Source: Ruminococcaceae bacterium UBA3710 (GTDB taxonomy: Bacteria; Bacillota; Clostridia; Oscillospirales; Acutalibacteraceae). From it: DNA of 15,361 nt. The notes below the pieces were generated by a model. The model saw only the letters and a list, made by a program, of their open reading frames with translations, had not been told where the DNA came from and made no database searches. Of the stretch, positions 1 through 6,166 are shown one piece after another. Where the stretch lies: positions 1 to 15,361 of the forward strand of contig DFHZ01000060.1 of assembly GCA_002371985.1 (NCBI GenBank). Reading direction: 5' to 3'. How positions within the stretch are numbered: the stretch's first letter is position 1; every line of letters begins with the position of its first letter. The position numbers and the translations under genes were made by a program.

Positions 1-363
1 ACAGAGCTTAAAAATGTAATCCTCTTCGAATCCGTCCAGGTTCCCCATTATAATTATGTAGGCGATTCCATTTTGGGTTACCGTTCGCACATGGGTGCAG
101 GGTCTATTACATCTAATGTAAAATCCGATAAAACTCTTGTTAAAATAAGAGTGGGCGACGAGGTTATAGAAACCGGAATTAAAAAAATAGGTGCTTTTTT
201 AGGCGATTTTGTTGAGGTCGGTTGCGGAAGTGTCCTAAATCCGGGAACAATAATAGGAAAGCACACCATAGTCTATCCCCTCTCAATGGTCAGAGGGTAT
301 ATTCCCGAAAATAGCATATATAAAAAACAAGGCGAGGTTGCAAAAAGATTAAATGAATGTTGA
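1..363 (+). CDS. Hexapeptide-repeat (GlmU-like) nucleotidyltransferase/acyltransferase, C-terminal part
   Basis: The reading frame is open from the first base, so this is the 3' end of a gene that begins before the window; about 120 residues are visible. They show the irregular hexapeptide pattern of a left-handed parallel beta-helix (for example VGDSILG, then MGAGSITSN, then LGDFVEVG, then VLNPGTIIG). The stretch VPHYNYVGDSILGY followed by GAGSITSNVKSDK resembles the acyltransferase end of bifunctional GlmU, where the matching segment reads like HLSYLGDxxxG...GAGTITCN. Proteins of this type in Clostridia are often annotated as UDP-N-acetylglucosamine pyrophosphorylase-like. The uridylyltransferase half, if there is one, lies outside the window, so substrate and reaction cannot be read here. 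It overlaps the downstream Nudix gene by 11 bases, which suggests co-translation. A plain hexapeptide acetyltransferase is the alternative. Confidence 0.75.
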   Translation, partial: TELKNVILFESVQVPHYNYVGDSILGYRSHMGAGSITSNVKSDKTLVKIRVGDEVIETGIKKIGAFLGDFVEVGCGSVLNPGTIIGKHTIVYPLSMVRGYIPENSIYKKQGEVAKRLNEC

Positions 364-877
364 AAAATGGGATGTTCTTAACTCCTATGGGAAATCAACG
401 GGCAGAACGATTTTGCGAGGACGAGCCTTCTTAAAACCCGGTGAATACCATCTTGTAGTCCATATATGGATAATATCAAGTTACGGAAAAATACTTATTC
501 AGCGAAGAGCGGACGATAAGAAACTTATGCCGGGAGAATGGGCGGCAACAGGCGGTGCTGCAATTTCGGGCGAGAGTTCTTTTGCTGCGGCAAGAAGGGA
601 ATTGTTTGAGGAACTCGGGATAAAATCCGGCCGTGATAATCTTATCAAACTTTTAAGACTTAAAAGGAAAAATTCATTTCTTGATGTTTTTGCTATAACT
701 ACCGATGTATCGACAGATAAACTCACTTTGCAAAAAAGCGAGGTTTCTTCCGTTAAATGGGTGAGTTTTGATGAACTTAAAAGAATGATAGAAAACGGAG
801 AATTTCATAATTACGGCGACGAGTATTTTGATAGTGTTTTTGAAAAATTAGATGATTACAGAGGTTCATTTTTATGA
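353..877 (+). CDS. Nudix hydrolase
   Basis: 174 residues. A complete Nudix box runs from G68 to I90 in the pattern G-x5-E-x7-REL-x-EE-x-GI, with G68, E74, R82, E83, E86 and E87 all present. These residues form the metal-binding catalytic loop that cleaves nucleoside diphosphates linked to another moiety (family knowledge). The N-terminus (WDVLNSYGKSTGRT) and the HLVVHIW strand match the subgroup related to isopentenyl-diphosphate isomerase and YfcD, whose physiological substrates are mostly unknown, so no substrate is assigned. The start overlaps the end of the hexapeptide gene by 11 bases and has no strong Shine-Dalgarno site, which fits translational coupling. The 3' end overlaps the next start by four bases (ATGA). 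A housecleaning role for damaged nucleotides, or a link to nucleotide-sugar metabolism through neighbouring galU, is possible but unproven. Confidence 0.9.
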   Translation: MNVEKWDVLNSYGKSTGRTILRGRAFLKPGEYHLVVHIWIISSYGKILIQRRADDKKLMPGEWAATGGAAISGESSFAAARRELFEELGIKSGRDNLIKLLRLKRKNSFLDVFAITTDVSTDKLTLQKSEVSSVKWVSFDELKRMIENGEFHNYGDEYFDSVFEKLDDYRGSFL

Positions 878-1824
878 GTTTTAACATAGAAGGAAAAAAG
901 TGTAAAGTTTGTAACGCATATCTTTTTCCGGAAGATGATGTTGTATTCTGCCCTGAATGCGGTGCGCCGTATCATAGGGACTGTTACAACAGTTTAGGTC
1001 ATTGTGCGTTAGAGCATTTGCACGGGACGAGCGAGCAGTACGATTCTTCAAAGGAAGAAAGAGCAGAGCAGACCGATACACATAACGAGCAGACCGGCAG
1101 GCAGGAAGAAAAAAAGGTTCTGATAAAATGCAATATGTGCGGCGAAAATTACAGTGCAACGGAAAATGCCTGTCCTAATTGCAATACACCAAACCCTATA
1201 AAACTCGGCGGAAGGTATGTAGCCTTTGACTTTTTGGGCGGAGTTCCTGCCGAAACCGATTTAGGCGAAGGTGTAACTGCCGAAGAGGCTAAAAGGTTTG
1301 TTTATTCTAATACACAACGGTTTATCCCTAAATTTATGCGAATGAAAAACGGGCAAAAAGCATCCTTTAATGTACTTGCTTTCTTCTTCCCCTGTGCTTG
1401 GGCACTTTCAAGAAAAATGTATAAACTCGGTGCGTTTTTAGGGGCGGTAACGGTATCCCTTTCTATGCTTTTAATACCGTTTAGTAATATGCTTATAAGT
1501 TCTGTTCCCGAAGATGTCGCAAAGAATTATTCGAGGTTTGCACTTTATCTTACCGAAAATATAGAATTTTTTAATAACCCTGCTATGTATGTTGCATTTG
1601 CCTCATCGCTTTTGATGTTGGCGGTCAGAATAATAATGGCGGTTTTCGGAGATTATTTTTATAGAAATCATACCATAAAAACGGTAAAAGAAATCAAGGA
1701 AACAAGCGAAGATATTGAAAATGATATGAGGAGTAAAGGCGGAGTCAGTTTAATGCTTTTAATTCTCGGAATATTGCTTACAGAGTATCTTCCGGCTATT
1801 ATTTCAAGTTTTGCAGGTTTTTAA
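874..1824 (+). CDS. Membrane protein with RING-like zinc finger, second zinc ribbon and DUF2628-like segment
   Basis: 316 residues. The first 50 hold a dense metal-ligand pattern: C10, C13, C26, C29, H34, C37, C44, with H48 or H50 as a possible eighth ligand. This resembles a treble-clef RING/PHD-like finger of the type called prokaryotic RING finger family 1. After a charged, glutamine-rich linker (about 52-80) comes a four-cysteine ribbon, C86, C89, C100, C103. Residues 150-208 (FIPKFMRMKNG, then FNVLAFFFPCAWALSRKMYKLG) resemble DUF2628, a small membrane domain. Hydrophobic segments lie near 165-178, 185-208, 230-258 and 290-312. There is no signal peptide, so the zinc modules are probably cytoplasmic and tethered to the membrane. 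It starts in a 4-base overlap with the Nudix gene, with GAGG upstream. Function unknown: the fingers suggest protein or nucleic-acid binding, but nothing visible shows ligase activity. Confidence 0.85.
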   Translation: MSFNIEGKKCKVCNAYLFPEDDVVFCPECGAPYHRDCYNSLGHCALEHLHGTSEQYDSSKEERAEQTDTHNEQTGRQEEKKVLIKCNMCGENYSATENACPNCNTPNPIKLGGRYVAFDFLGGVPAETDLGEGVTAEEAKRFVYSNTQRFIPKFMRMKNGQKASFNVLAFFFPCAWALSRKMYKLGAFLGAVTVSLSMLLIPFSNMLISSVPEDVAKNYSRFALYLTENIEFFNNPAMYVAFASSLLMLAVRIIMAVFGDYFYRNHTIKTVKEIKETSEDIENDMRSKGGVSLMLLILGILLTEYLPAIISSFAGF

Positions 1825-1845
1825 TCAATAAAAAGGAGAATTTTT

Positions 1846-2715
1846 ATGAAAATAAGGAAAGCGATTATTCCAGCAGCAGGTCTTGGAACAAGGGTTTTAC
1901 CGGCATCAAAGGCGCTTCCGAAAGAAATGTTGCCGATAGTAGACAAACCGGCTATACAGTATATTGTAGAAGAGGCTGTTAAAGCCGGAATTACGGATAT
2001 TCTTATTATTACAAACAGAGGAAAAGGCGTAATAGAGGACCACTTTGACCATTCTATCGAACTTGAGGCTATGCTTAAAAAACGGGGAAACACCGAAATG
2101 CTCCAACAACTCGAAAAAACGGCTCACCTTGCTAATATTTACTATATCCGCCAAAAGGAAACAAAGGGCTTAGGCGATGCAGTTCTAAGAGCAAAAGAAT
2201 TTGTAGGCGACGAGCCGTTTGCCGTTCTTTACGGCGACGATGTAATTATAGGTGAAACTCCGGCTATCGGTGAACTCTGCGAGGTTTACGAGAAGTACGG
2301 CAAAAGCGTTGTAGGAATTAAACCTGTTTCGGACGAACTTATTGTAAAGTACAGCAGTCTTAAAATAGAAGAAGTAGGCGAGAAAATATTTAATGTTACC
2401 GATATGATAGAAAAACCCGCTTTGAGTGAAAAATTCTCTAATTATTCGGTTCTCGGCAGATGCGTTCTTGATAGCGAAATTTTCTCAATTCTTGAAAAAA
2501 CACCGCTCGGTGCAGGAAATGAACTTCAACTTACCGATGCTATGAAGGTACTCGCTCAAAAAGGCTGTATGATGGGTATTGACTTTTCGGGTAAACGCTA
2601 TGATATGGGTAATAAACTCGGAATTTTAAAGGCTAATATCGAGGTAGGACTTGACCACGAAGAGATAGGCAAGGACTTAAAAGAATACCTTAAAGAATTG
2701 GCAAAAACACTATGA
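1846..2715 (+). CDS. galU: UTP-glucose-1-phosphate uridylyltransferase
   Basis: 289 residues, the normal length for bacterial GalU. It makes UDP-glucose from UTP and glucose-1-phosphate, the glucosyl donor for glycolipids, teichoic-acid decoration and exopolysaccharides; the enzyme is cytosolic. The diagnostic N-terminus is intact: AAGLGTR at 10-16 (nucleotide-binding loop), then KALPKEMLPIVDKP at 22-35, then IQYIVEEAVKAGI. The GDD at 130-132 is the metal-binding acidic cluster, and a MIEKP motif lies near 190. The start follows a strong site, GGAG at 1835-1838, with a 7-base spacer. A 21-base gap separates it from the zinc-finger gene, and its 3' end overlaps the HAD gene by four bases (ATGA). 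GlcNAc- or deoxythymidine-specific relatives (GlmU, RfbA) are less likely given the KALPKEMLP sequence. Confidence 0.96.
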   Translation: MKIRKAIIPAAGLGTRVLPASKALPKEMLPIVDKPAIQYIVEEAVKAGITDILIITNRGKGVIEDHFDHSIELEAMLKKRGNTEMLQQLEKTAHLANIYYIRQKETKGLGDAVLRAKEFVGDEPFAVLYGDDVIIGETPAIGELCEVYEKYGKSVVGIKPVSDELIVKYSSLKIEEVGEKIFNVTDMIEKPALSEKFSNYSVLGRCVLDSEIFSILEKTPLGAGNELQLTDAMKVLAQKGCMMGIDFSGKRYDMGNKLGILKANIEVGLDHEEIGKDLKEYLKELAKTL

Positions 2716-3398
2716 TAAAAAAGTGTTATACAACTTTGTTTTTCGACCTTGATAACACATTGTTTGACTTTTCTCTTGCCGAGAACAGAGCCATAAAAAG
2801 AACACTTTTGATAAACGGACTGCCAAATGACGAAGAAACGGCAAGGCTTTATTCGGAAATAAATAGAAGTTATTGGGAAAAATACGAGAGAAACGAAATA
2901 AAAAAGCAGGAAATATTTGAAGGCAGATTTCGTACTCTTTTTGAAAAAATCGGTGTAACCGCCGATACCGAAAAAATCTCAAAAGATTACTTTGTCGAAC
3001 TCTCGGCAGGGCACGATTTGATTGAAGGGGCAAATGAAATACTTAAAAGTTTAAAAGACAAAAATTATTTTATTTGTGCTACGACAAACGGCGTTTCAAT
3101 GACGCAACATCGCCGTATCAAAGATTCGGGTATAAAAGAGTTTTTCGATGTTATATGCGTTTCCGAAGATGCAGGGTGTCAAAAACCCGATAAGGAATAC
3201 TTTGATTTTGTTATCTCGAAATGCCCTCAAAAAGATAAAGGAAAAATGCTTATAATAGGCGATTCGCAAAGTTCTGATATTTTAGGCGGAATAAACGCAG
3301 GTATTGATACTTGTTGGTTTAACCCAAGCGGTAATAAAGCAAAGTATAAGCCGACCTATGAAATTAAAACTTTGAGCGAATTACATAATATTTTGTAA
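2712..3398 (+). CDS. HAD-superfamily phosphatase, YfnB/YjjG type
   Basis: 228 residues with all four HAD motifs: the nucleophile motif D12-L-D14-N-T16, motif II around T124-T125-N126-G127, the lysine K158 in QKPDKEYF, and the acidic motif G183-D184 with D189. The helical insert after motif I (about 17-100) is a C1-type cap. The C-terminus (GIDTCWFNPSG, then PTYEIKTLSEL, then ending HNIL) closely follows Bacillus YfnB and the YjjG 5'-nucleotidase family from my memory of those sequences. YjjG removes phosphate from nucleoside monophosphates, including non-canonical pyrimidines; whether this copy does the same is inference. Its start lies in a 4-base overlap with galU and lacks a clear Shine-Dalgarno site, so translation probably couples to galU. 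It is the last gene of the operon: a terminator begins 3 bases after the stop. Confidence 0.9.
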   Translation: MIKKCYTTLFFDLDNTLFDFSLAENRAIKRTLLINGLPNDEETARLYSEINRSYWEKYERNEIKKQEIFEGRFRTLFEKIGVTADTEKISKDYFVELSAGHDLIEGANEILKSLKDKNYFICATTNGVSMTQHRRIKDSGIKEFFDVICVSEDAGCQKPDKEYFDFVISKCPQKDKGKMLIIGDSQSSDILGGINAGIDTCWFNPSGNKAKYKPTYEIKTLSELHNIL

Positions 3399-3401
3399 AG
3401 C

Positions 3402-3429
3402 AAAAAGCCATCCATTCGGATGGCTTTTT
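3402..3429. terminator. Bidirectional intrinsic terminator between HAD gene and spoVFB
   Basis: A perfect 12-bp stem (arms 3402-3413 and 3418-3429) encloses the loop ATTC. The core GCCATCC/GGATGGC is flanked by five A on the left and five T on the right, so a U-run follows the hairpin on either strand. It lies between converging genes and should end both the galU-HAD transcript and the spoVFAB transcript. Confidence 0.9.
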
Positions 3430-3432
3430 AAC

Positions 3433-4011
3433 TTATCTTCCGACAAGTACGGGTTGGATTTGTATGCCTTTAAGGGCGTTTTCTACCGTTTGCGGGATGA
3501 GTGAAAAATTGCAGACAAGGGAATTGTGTTTTGAAATTGGGTCATCTTGCGAATAGGGTACAAAGTAGATGTTTTTGGTGTTGTGGAGAAGCCCGATATT
3601 TTTAGCACTTGCACCTAAAGCATCGTTTGTGGCAATAGCAAGAACTACCGGCTTTTCGTTGCGAAGATGTGCTTTTACCGCCATAGTTACGGGTGTGTCG
3701 GTTATACCGAGTGCGGTTTTGGCAAGTGTGTTGCCCGTGCAGGGCGAAACTACGATTATATCAAGCAAGTTTTTAGGTCCGATCGGCTCGGCACCGTCTA
3801 TTGTATGAATTATCTTTTCGTGGCAGATGTCTTCAACTTCCTTAATAAAATCATTTGCTTTGCCAAATCGGGTGTCAGTGCCGTAAACGATTTGGGACAT
3901 AATAGGTTTGATTTTTATATTGAATTTGCTTAGTTCTCTTAATGCTTCAACTGACTGTTTCATAGTGCAAAAGGAACCGCAAAAAGCATAACCTAATGTA
4001 ATATTTTCCAT
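3433..4011 (-). CDS. spoVFB: Dipicolinate synthase subunit B
   Basis: 192 residues from the start chosen here. With SpoVFA it makes dipicolinic acid from dihydroxytetrahydrodipicolinate in the mother cell late in sporulation; the product is loaded with calcium into the spore core. The fold is flavoprotein-like: GYAFCGSFCT at 7-16 is the N-terminal beta-loop-helix, and SPCTGNTLAKTALGITDTPV begins at 89 and is typical of SpoVFB, followed by VLAIATNDALGASAKNIG and a C-terminal IPQTVENALKG. An earlier in-frame ATG at 4038 would add nine residues, but it overlaps the spoVFA stop. The ATG at 4011 has AAAGGAAAGG just upstream and matches the usual short N-terminus. Only 14 bases separate it from spoVFA, so the two are co-transcribed. 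It ends 3 bases before the shared terminator. Confidence 0.94.
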   Translation of the reverse strand: MENITLGYAFCGSFCTMKQSVEALRELSKFNIKIKPIMSQIVYGTDTRFGKANDFIKEVEDICHEKIIHTIDGAEPIGPKNLLDIIVVSPCTGNTLAKTALGITDTPVTMAVKAHLRNEKPVVLAIATNDALGASAKNIGLLHNTKNIYFVPYSQDDPISKHNSLVCNFSLIPQTVENALKGIQIQPVLVGR

Positions 4012-4016
4012 TATTA

Positions 4017-4025
4017 CCTTTCCTT
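4017..4025 (-). promoter_or_regulatory. Ribosome binding site that decides the spoVFB start
   Basis: On the minus strand this reads AAGGAAAGG, directly after the spoVFA stop codon and 5 bases before the ATG at 4011. The longer candidate starting at 4038 has no comparable site, so 4011 is preferred. Confidence 0.75.
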
Positions 4026-4823
4026 TCAGTTGTTGCATCTTTGCGATTTTATTGTTTGAATTACGGTTTCGGCTAAGATTTTTCCCGCAGTTTTGGGTGC
4101 AACTTTTCCGGGAAGACCGGGCAGTTTATAGGCACGAATGTTTTTCTCTTTGGCAACATTAAAATCAAGACACCCTTTGCTTGATAAATCAATCAAAAGG
4201 GTTTTGCCTAAATTATCTAAATTGCGGAAAATTGAAACATCAATGGTATTGAAAATTATATCGTAATCTGAATTTCCGTTTACCGAGGAGGTATCAATAT
4301 ATTTAATTCCTTCGGTTTCAAGCAGGGAAAAATCTTTATCGTTACGGGCACTTACGGTTAAATCGCAACCGAAGTTTTTAAGCCTTGATATTAACACTTT
4401 TGCTACTCTGCCGTTTCCAATAACTAAAACCTTTGATTTCCAAAGTGTAAAATCGGTATTGTCTATCGCAAATGCAATAGCCCCCTCCGCTGTCGGAACG
4501 GCATTTCTGAATGCGTAGCCGTCAAGCGACAATACATCGACATTCCTTTTTCCGTCAAACGAATAACCGCAGGATATTATTAAACGGTTTTCCGCTTTTT
4601 CCTCTATTTCCGAGAGAAGAATATTTCTGTTTGAGATAGGGCAAAAAACGGTCTTTTTATCCTTTGTTGTCGGAATAGGCAAAACGATAACATCAAAATC
4701 CGAGATAGAATTATAATCGTTTTCGTGCAGTCCGTAACTTGATACAAAAAAACCTCTTTGCTTTAACTCGTCCATAGCATAAATACTTCGGTTATCGCCA
4801 CCGACAAACAACACTTTTTTCAC
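4026..4823 (-). CDS. spoVFA: Dipicolinate synthase subunit A
   Basis: 265 residues from the GTG chosen here. It is the NAD(P)-binding partner of SpoVFB in dipicolinate synthesis. KKVLFVGGDNRS opens the N-terminal domain. A second Rossmann fold is marked by KVLVIGNGRVAK, with G136, G138 and A141, and lies just after AEGAIAFAIDNT, the usual order in this family. The C-terminal LPGLPGKVAPKTAGKI (about 233-248) is a strong family signature. A GTG at 4832 is also in frame, but AGGTG at 4830-4834 is six bases before the GTG at 4823 and overlaps the earlier codon, so 4823 is the better start. It is slightly shorter than Bacillus SpoVFA (near 297 residues). dapG and asd, its usual Bacillus neighbours, are absent from this window. 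Sporulation-specific control is expected; see the candidate promoter at 4872-4900. Confidence 0.94.
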   Translation of the reverse strand: MKKVLFVGGDNRSIYAMDELKQRGFFVSSYGLHENDYNSISDFDVIVLPIPTTKDKKTVFCPISNRNILLSEIEEKAENRLIISCGYSFDGKRNVDVLSLDGYAFRNAVPTAEGAIAFAIDNTDFTLWKSKVLVIGNGRVAKVLISRLKNFGCDLTVSARNDKDFSLLETEGIKYIDTSSVNGNSDYDIIFNTIDVSIFRNLDNLGKTLLIDLSSKGCLDFNVAKEKNIRAYKLPGLPGKVAPKTAGKILAETVIQTIKSQRCNN

Positions 4824-4829
4824 GCAAAA

Positions 4830-4834
4830 CACCT
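4830..4834 (-). promoter_or_regulatory. Ribosome binding site that decides the spoVFA start
   Basis: AGGTG on the minus strand, six bases ahead of GTG 4823. The site contains the alternative GTG at 4832, which therefore cannot use it and has no clear site of its own. Confidence 0.6.
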
Positions 4835-4840
4835 ACAAAT

Positions 4841-4886
4841 AAAAATTAAAGTGCCATAATGCAACTCAATACATTTTATGGCACTT
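4841..4886 (-). terminator. Intrinsic terminator of cca
   Basis: Arms 4876-4886 and 4849-4859 form an 11-bp perfect stem (AAGTGCCATAA with TTATGGCACTT) around a 16-base loop. On the minus strand the hairpin is followed by TTTAATTTTTATTTG. It begins 12 bases after the cca stop codon. The U-tract is interrupted and the loop is long, so read-through into spoVFA is possible. Confidence 0.65.
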
Positions 4887-4900
4887 GAATATTTATTGTT
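4872..4900 (-). promoter_or_regulatory. Candidate sigma-K/sigma-E-like promoter for spoVFAB
   Basis: On the minus strand AACA (4897-4900), 16 bases, then CATAAAATG (4872-4880) approximates the mother-cell sigma-K pattern mACm-16/17-CATAnnnTA; the last base departs from consensus. CATAAAAT also matches most of the sigma-E -10 box. Bacillus spoVF is sigma-K dependent. The -35-like part touches the cca stop codon and the -10 lies in the first arm of the cca terminator, so a transcript starting near 4866 would carry only the second arm. The match is short and in AT-rich DNA, so it could be chance. Confidence 0.3.
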
Positions 4901-6065
4901 ACTGATGGTTTATCATTTTAATAAGTTCTTCTTTGCTATTGAAATTCGGATTTTGCCTTACGATTTCGCAAAGCCTTTTAAGGGTTTCACCTATCTCTTT
5001 ATCCTCAATTCCGAGGTTTTTAAGGTCGTTCCCGTTTATCTTTAAATGCGAAATTTTATAAGGCTCTGCCGATTTTATAATTCGCTTTGTCCTGATACTT
5101 AAATCCGAAATATCTTCGCCCAAAATGTGCGTCTTATAATCTATAATATCAAAAAGAATTTCGGGTTCTGCCAAAGAAAGGGCAAGTTTAATTTCGCTGT
5201 CATTACTTTTTTTGTTAAGAAAAAGAATTGTTTTGGCTTTTAAATAATAATTTTTAAATATATTGGAAAGTTTTAAACTCTTTATTACAGCAGGTCCGTC
5301 GCAGTCGCAAAGGTTTAAAAAGGCAAAAAAACGCAGGGTTTCTTTGTTTTGAAGTCGCCCTATTTTTTCTAAATGCTTACAAGTATTTATTCCGAAAAAC
5401 TTCAGTCCGCCGTTTTTAATAAGAGGTTTTAGTGCATTGGGATTTTTACCCATAAGAGATTTTAATATCTCGTTTGCAACCCTTTCGCTGCTTATTTTTT
5501 CTAAATTCTTACAAAGGGAAAGAGCCGATATTTTGGTTTCACGCTCAATTTTAAAACCTAATGTACTCGAAAATCTGAAAAGCCTTAAAATTCTAAGGGC
5601 ATCTTCCGAAAATCTTGTTTTCGGGTCGCCGACTGCTTTAAGTATTCCTTTTTTAAGGTCTTTTTGTCCGCCGAAAAAATCAATAAGCCCTTGCGTTTTG
5701 TTATATGCCATTGCATTTACCGTAAAATCTCTTCTCGCCAAATCGTCCCTTATATTCGATACAAAAGCCACATTTTTCGGATGTCTCATATCGTCGTATC
5801 CGTTTTCTGTTCGGTAGGTGGTTATTTCAAAATGATTTCCGTTATCGTCAATAACGGTAACGGTGCCGTGTTTTATACCCGTATCAACAGTCTTTTTAAA
5901 CATAGATTTGATTTGTGTAGGCAAAGCACTGGTCGTTATGTCATAGTCGCTCGGAGTAATGCCGATAAGCATATCTCTTACGCATCCGCCTACTATAAAG
6001 GCTTCAAAGCCGCCGCTTTCTATCGTTTCGATAATACTGTCAACACTTTGCGGTATTTCCTGCAT
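4899..6065 (-). CDS. cca: CCA tRNA nucleotidyltransferase (class II)
   Basis: 388 residues. It adds or repairs the 3' CCA end of tRNAs from CTP and ATP without a template. The class II head is complete: GGCVRD at 26-31, the metal-binding D40-Y-D42, RRDFTVNAMAYN at 111-122, and the base-selecting ED-x2-R motif (E154, D155, R158) within EDALRILRLFRF. Residues from about 170 form the helical body and tail. I see no HD phosphohydrolase motif, so it is the short Gram-positive form rather than the E. coli type. A CC-only or A-only enzyme cannot be excluded from motifs alone. The start at 6065 has AGGTG six bases upstream. It has its own divergent promoter region shared with murC and a hairpin terminator just after the stop. 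Confidence 0.95.
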   Translation of the reverse strand: MQEIPQSVDSIIETIESGGFEAFIVGGCVRDMLIGITPSDYDITTSALPTQIKSMFKKTVDTGIKHGTVTVIDDNGNHFEITTYRTENGYDDMRHPKNVAFVSNIRDDLARRDFTVNAMAYNKTQGLIDFFGGQKDLKKGILKAVGDPKTRFSEDALRILRLFRFSSTLGFKIERETKISALSLCKNLEKISSERVANEILKSLMGKNPNALKPLIKNGGLKFFGINTCKHLEKIGRLQNKETLRFFAFLNLCDCDGPAVIKSLKLSNIFKNYYLKAKTILFLNKKSNDSEIKLALSLAEPEILFDIIDYKTHILGEDISDLSIRTKRIIKSAEPYKISHLKINGNDLKNLGIEDKEIGETLKRLCEIVRQNPNFNSKEELIKMINHQ

Positions 6066-6093
6066 TTTTTCACCTGCTTTTGTAATAAAATGG

Positions 6094-6122
6094 TTTATTT
6101 TTTTAATAATATATGTTAAAAT
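6094..6122 (+). promoter_or_regulatory. Candidate extended -10 promoter for the murC operon
   Basis: TGTTAAAAT (6114-6122) is an extended -10, with TG one base before a hexamer matching TATAAT at five of six positions. A weak -35, TTTATT, lies at 6094-6099 with 17-base spacing. A start near 6129 leaves about 38 bases before the GTG. It is the only intergenic space upstream of the six-gene operon within the window. Confidence 0.4.
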
Positions 6123-6136
6123 AATAATTTAGTAAA
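6108..6136 (-). promoter_or_regulatory. Candidate sigma-A promoter for cca
   Basis: On the minus strand TTTACT (6131-6136), a 17-base spacer, then TATATT (6108-6113). Four of six bases fit the -35 and five of six the -10. Initiation near 6101 would give a leader of about 35 bases carrying the AGGTG site. It overlaps the candidate murC promoter. The region is very AT-rich, so this is moderate evidence. Confidence 0.45.
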
Positions 6137-6166
6137 AAAAGTAAATTTGGTAAGAGGGTAGTTTTT

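Noticed and set aside
1021..1120. Repeated GAGCAGACCG-like motif in the linker of the zinc-finger gene as a DNA repeat
   Set aside because: Only two short similar copies (near 1066 and 1087) occur; they encode a low-complexity Glu/Gln/Thr linker and need no further explanation.
4012..4038. Longer spoVFB start at 4038
   Set aside because: It overlaps the spoVFA stop and has no ribosome site, whereas the ATG at 4011 has a good one.
5664..6119. Plus-strand open frame of 151 codons opposite the start of cca
   Set aside because: It is antisense to the conserved CCA-adding motifs, its translation shows no recognisable domain, and it has no convincing ribosome site; the opposite strand explains the base pattern.
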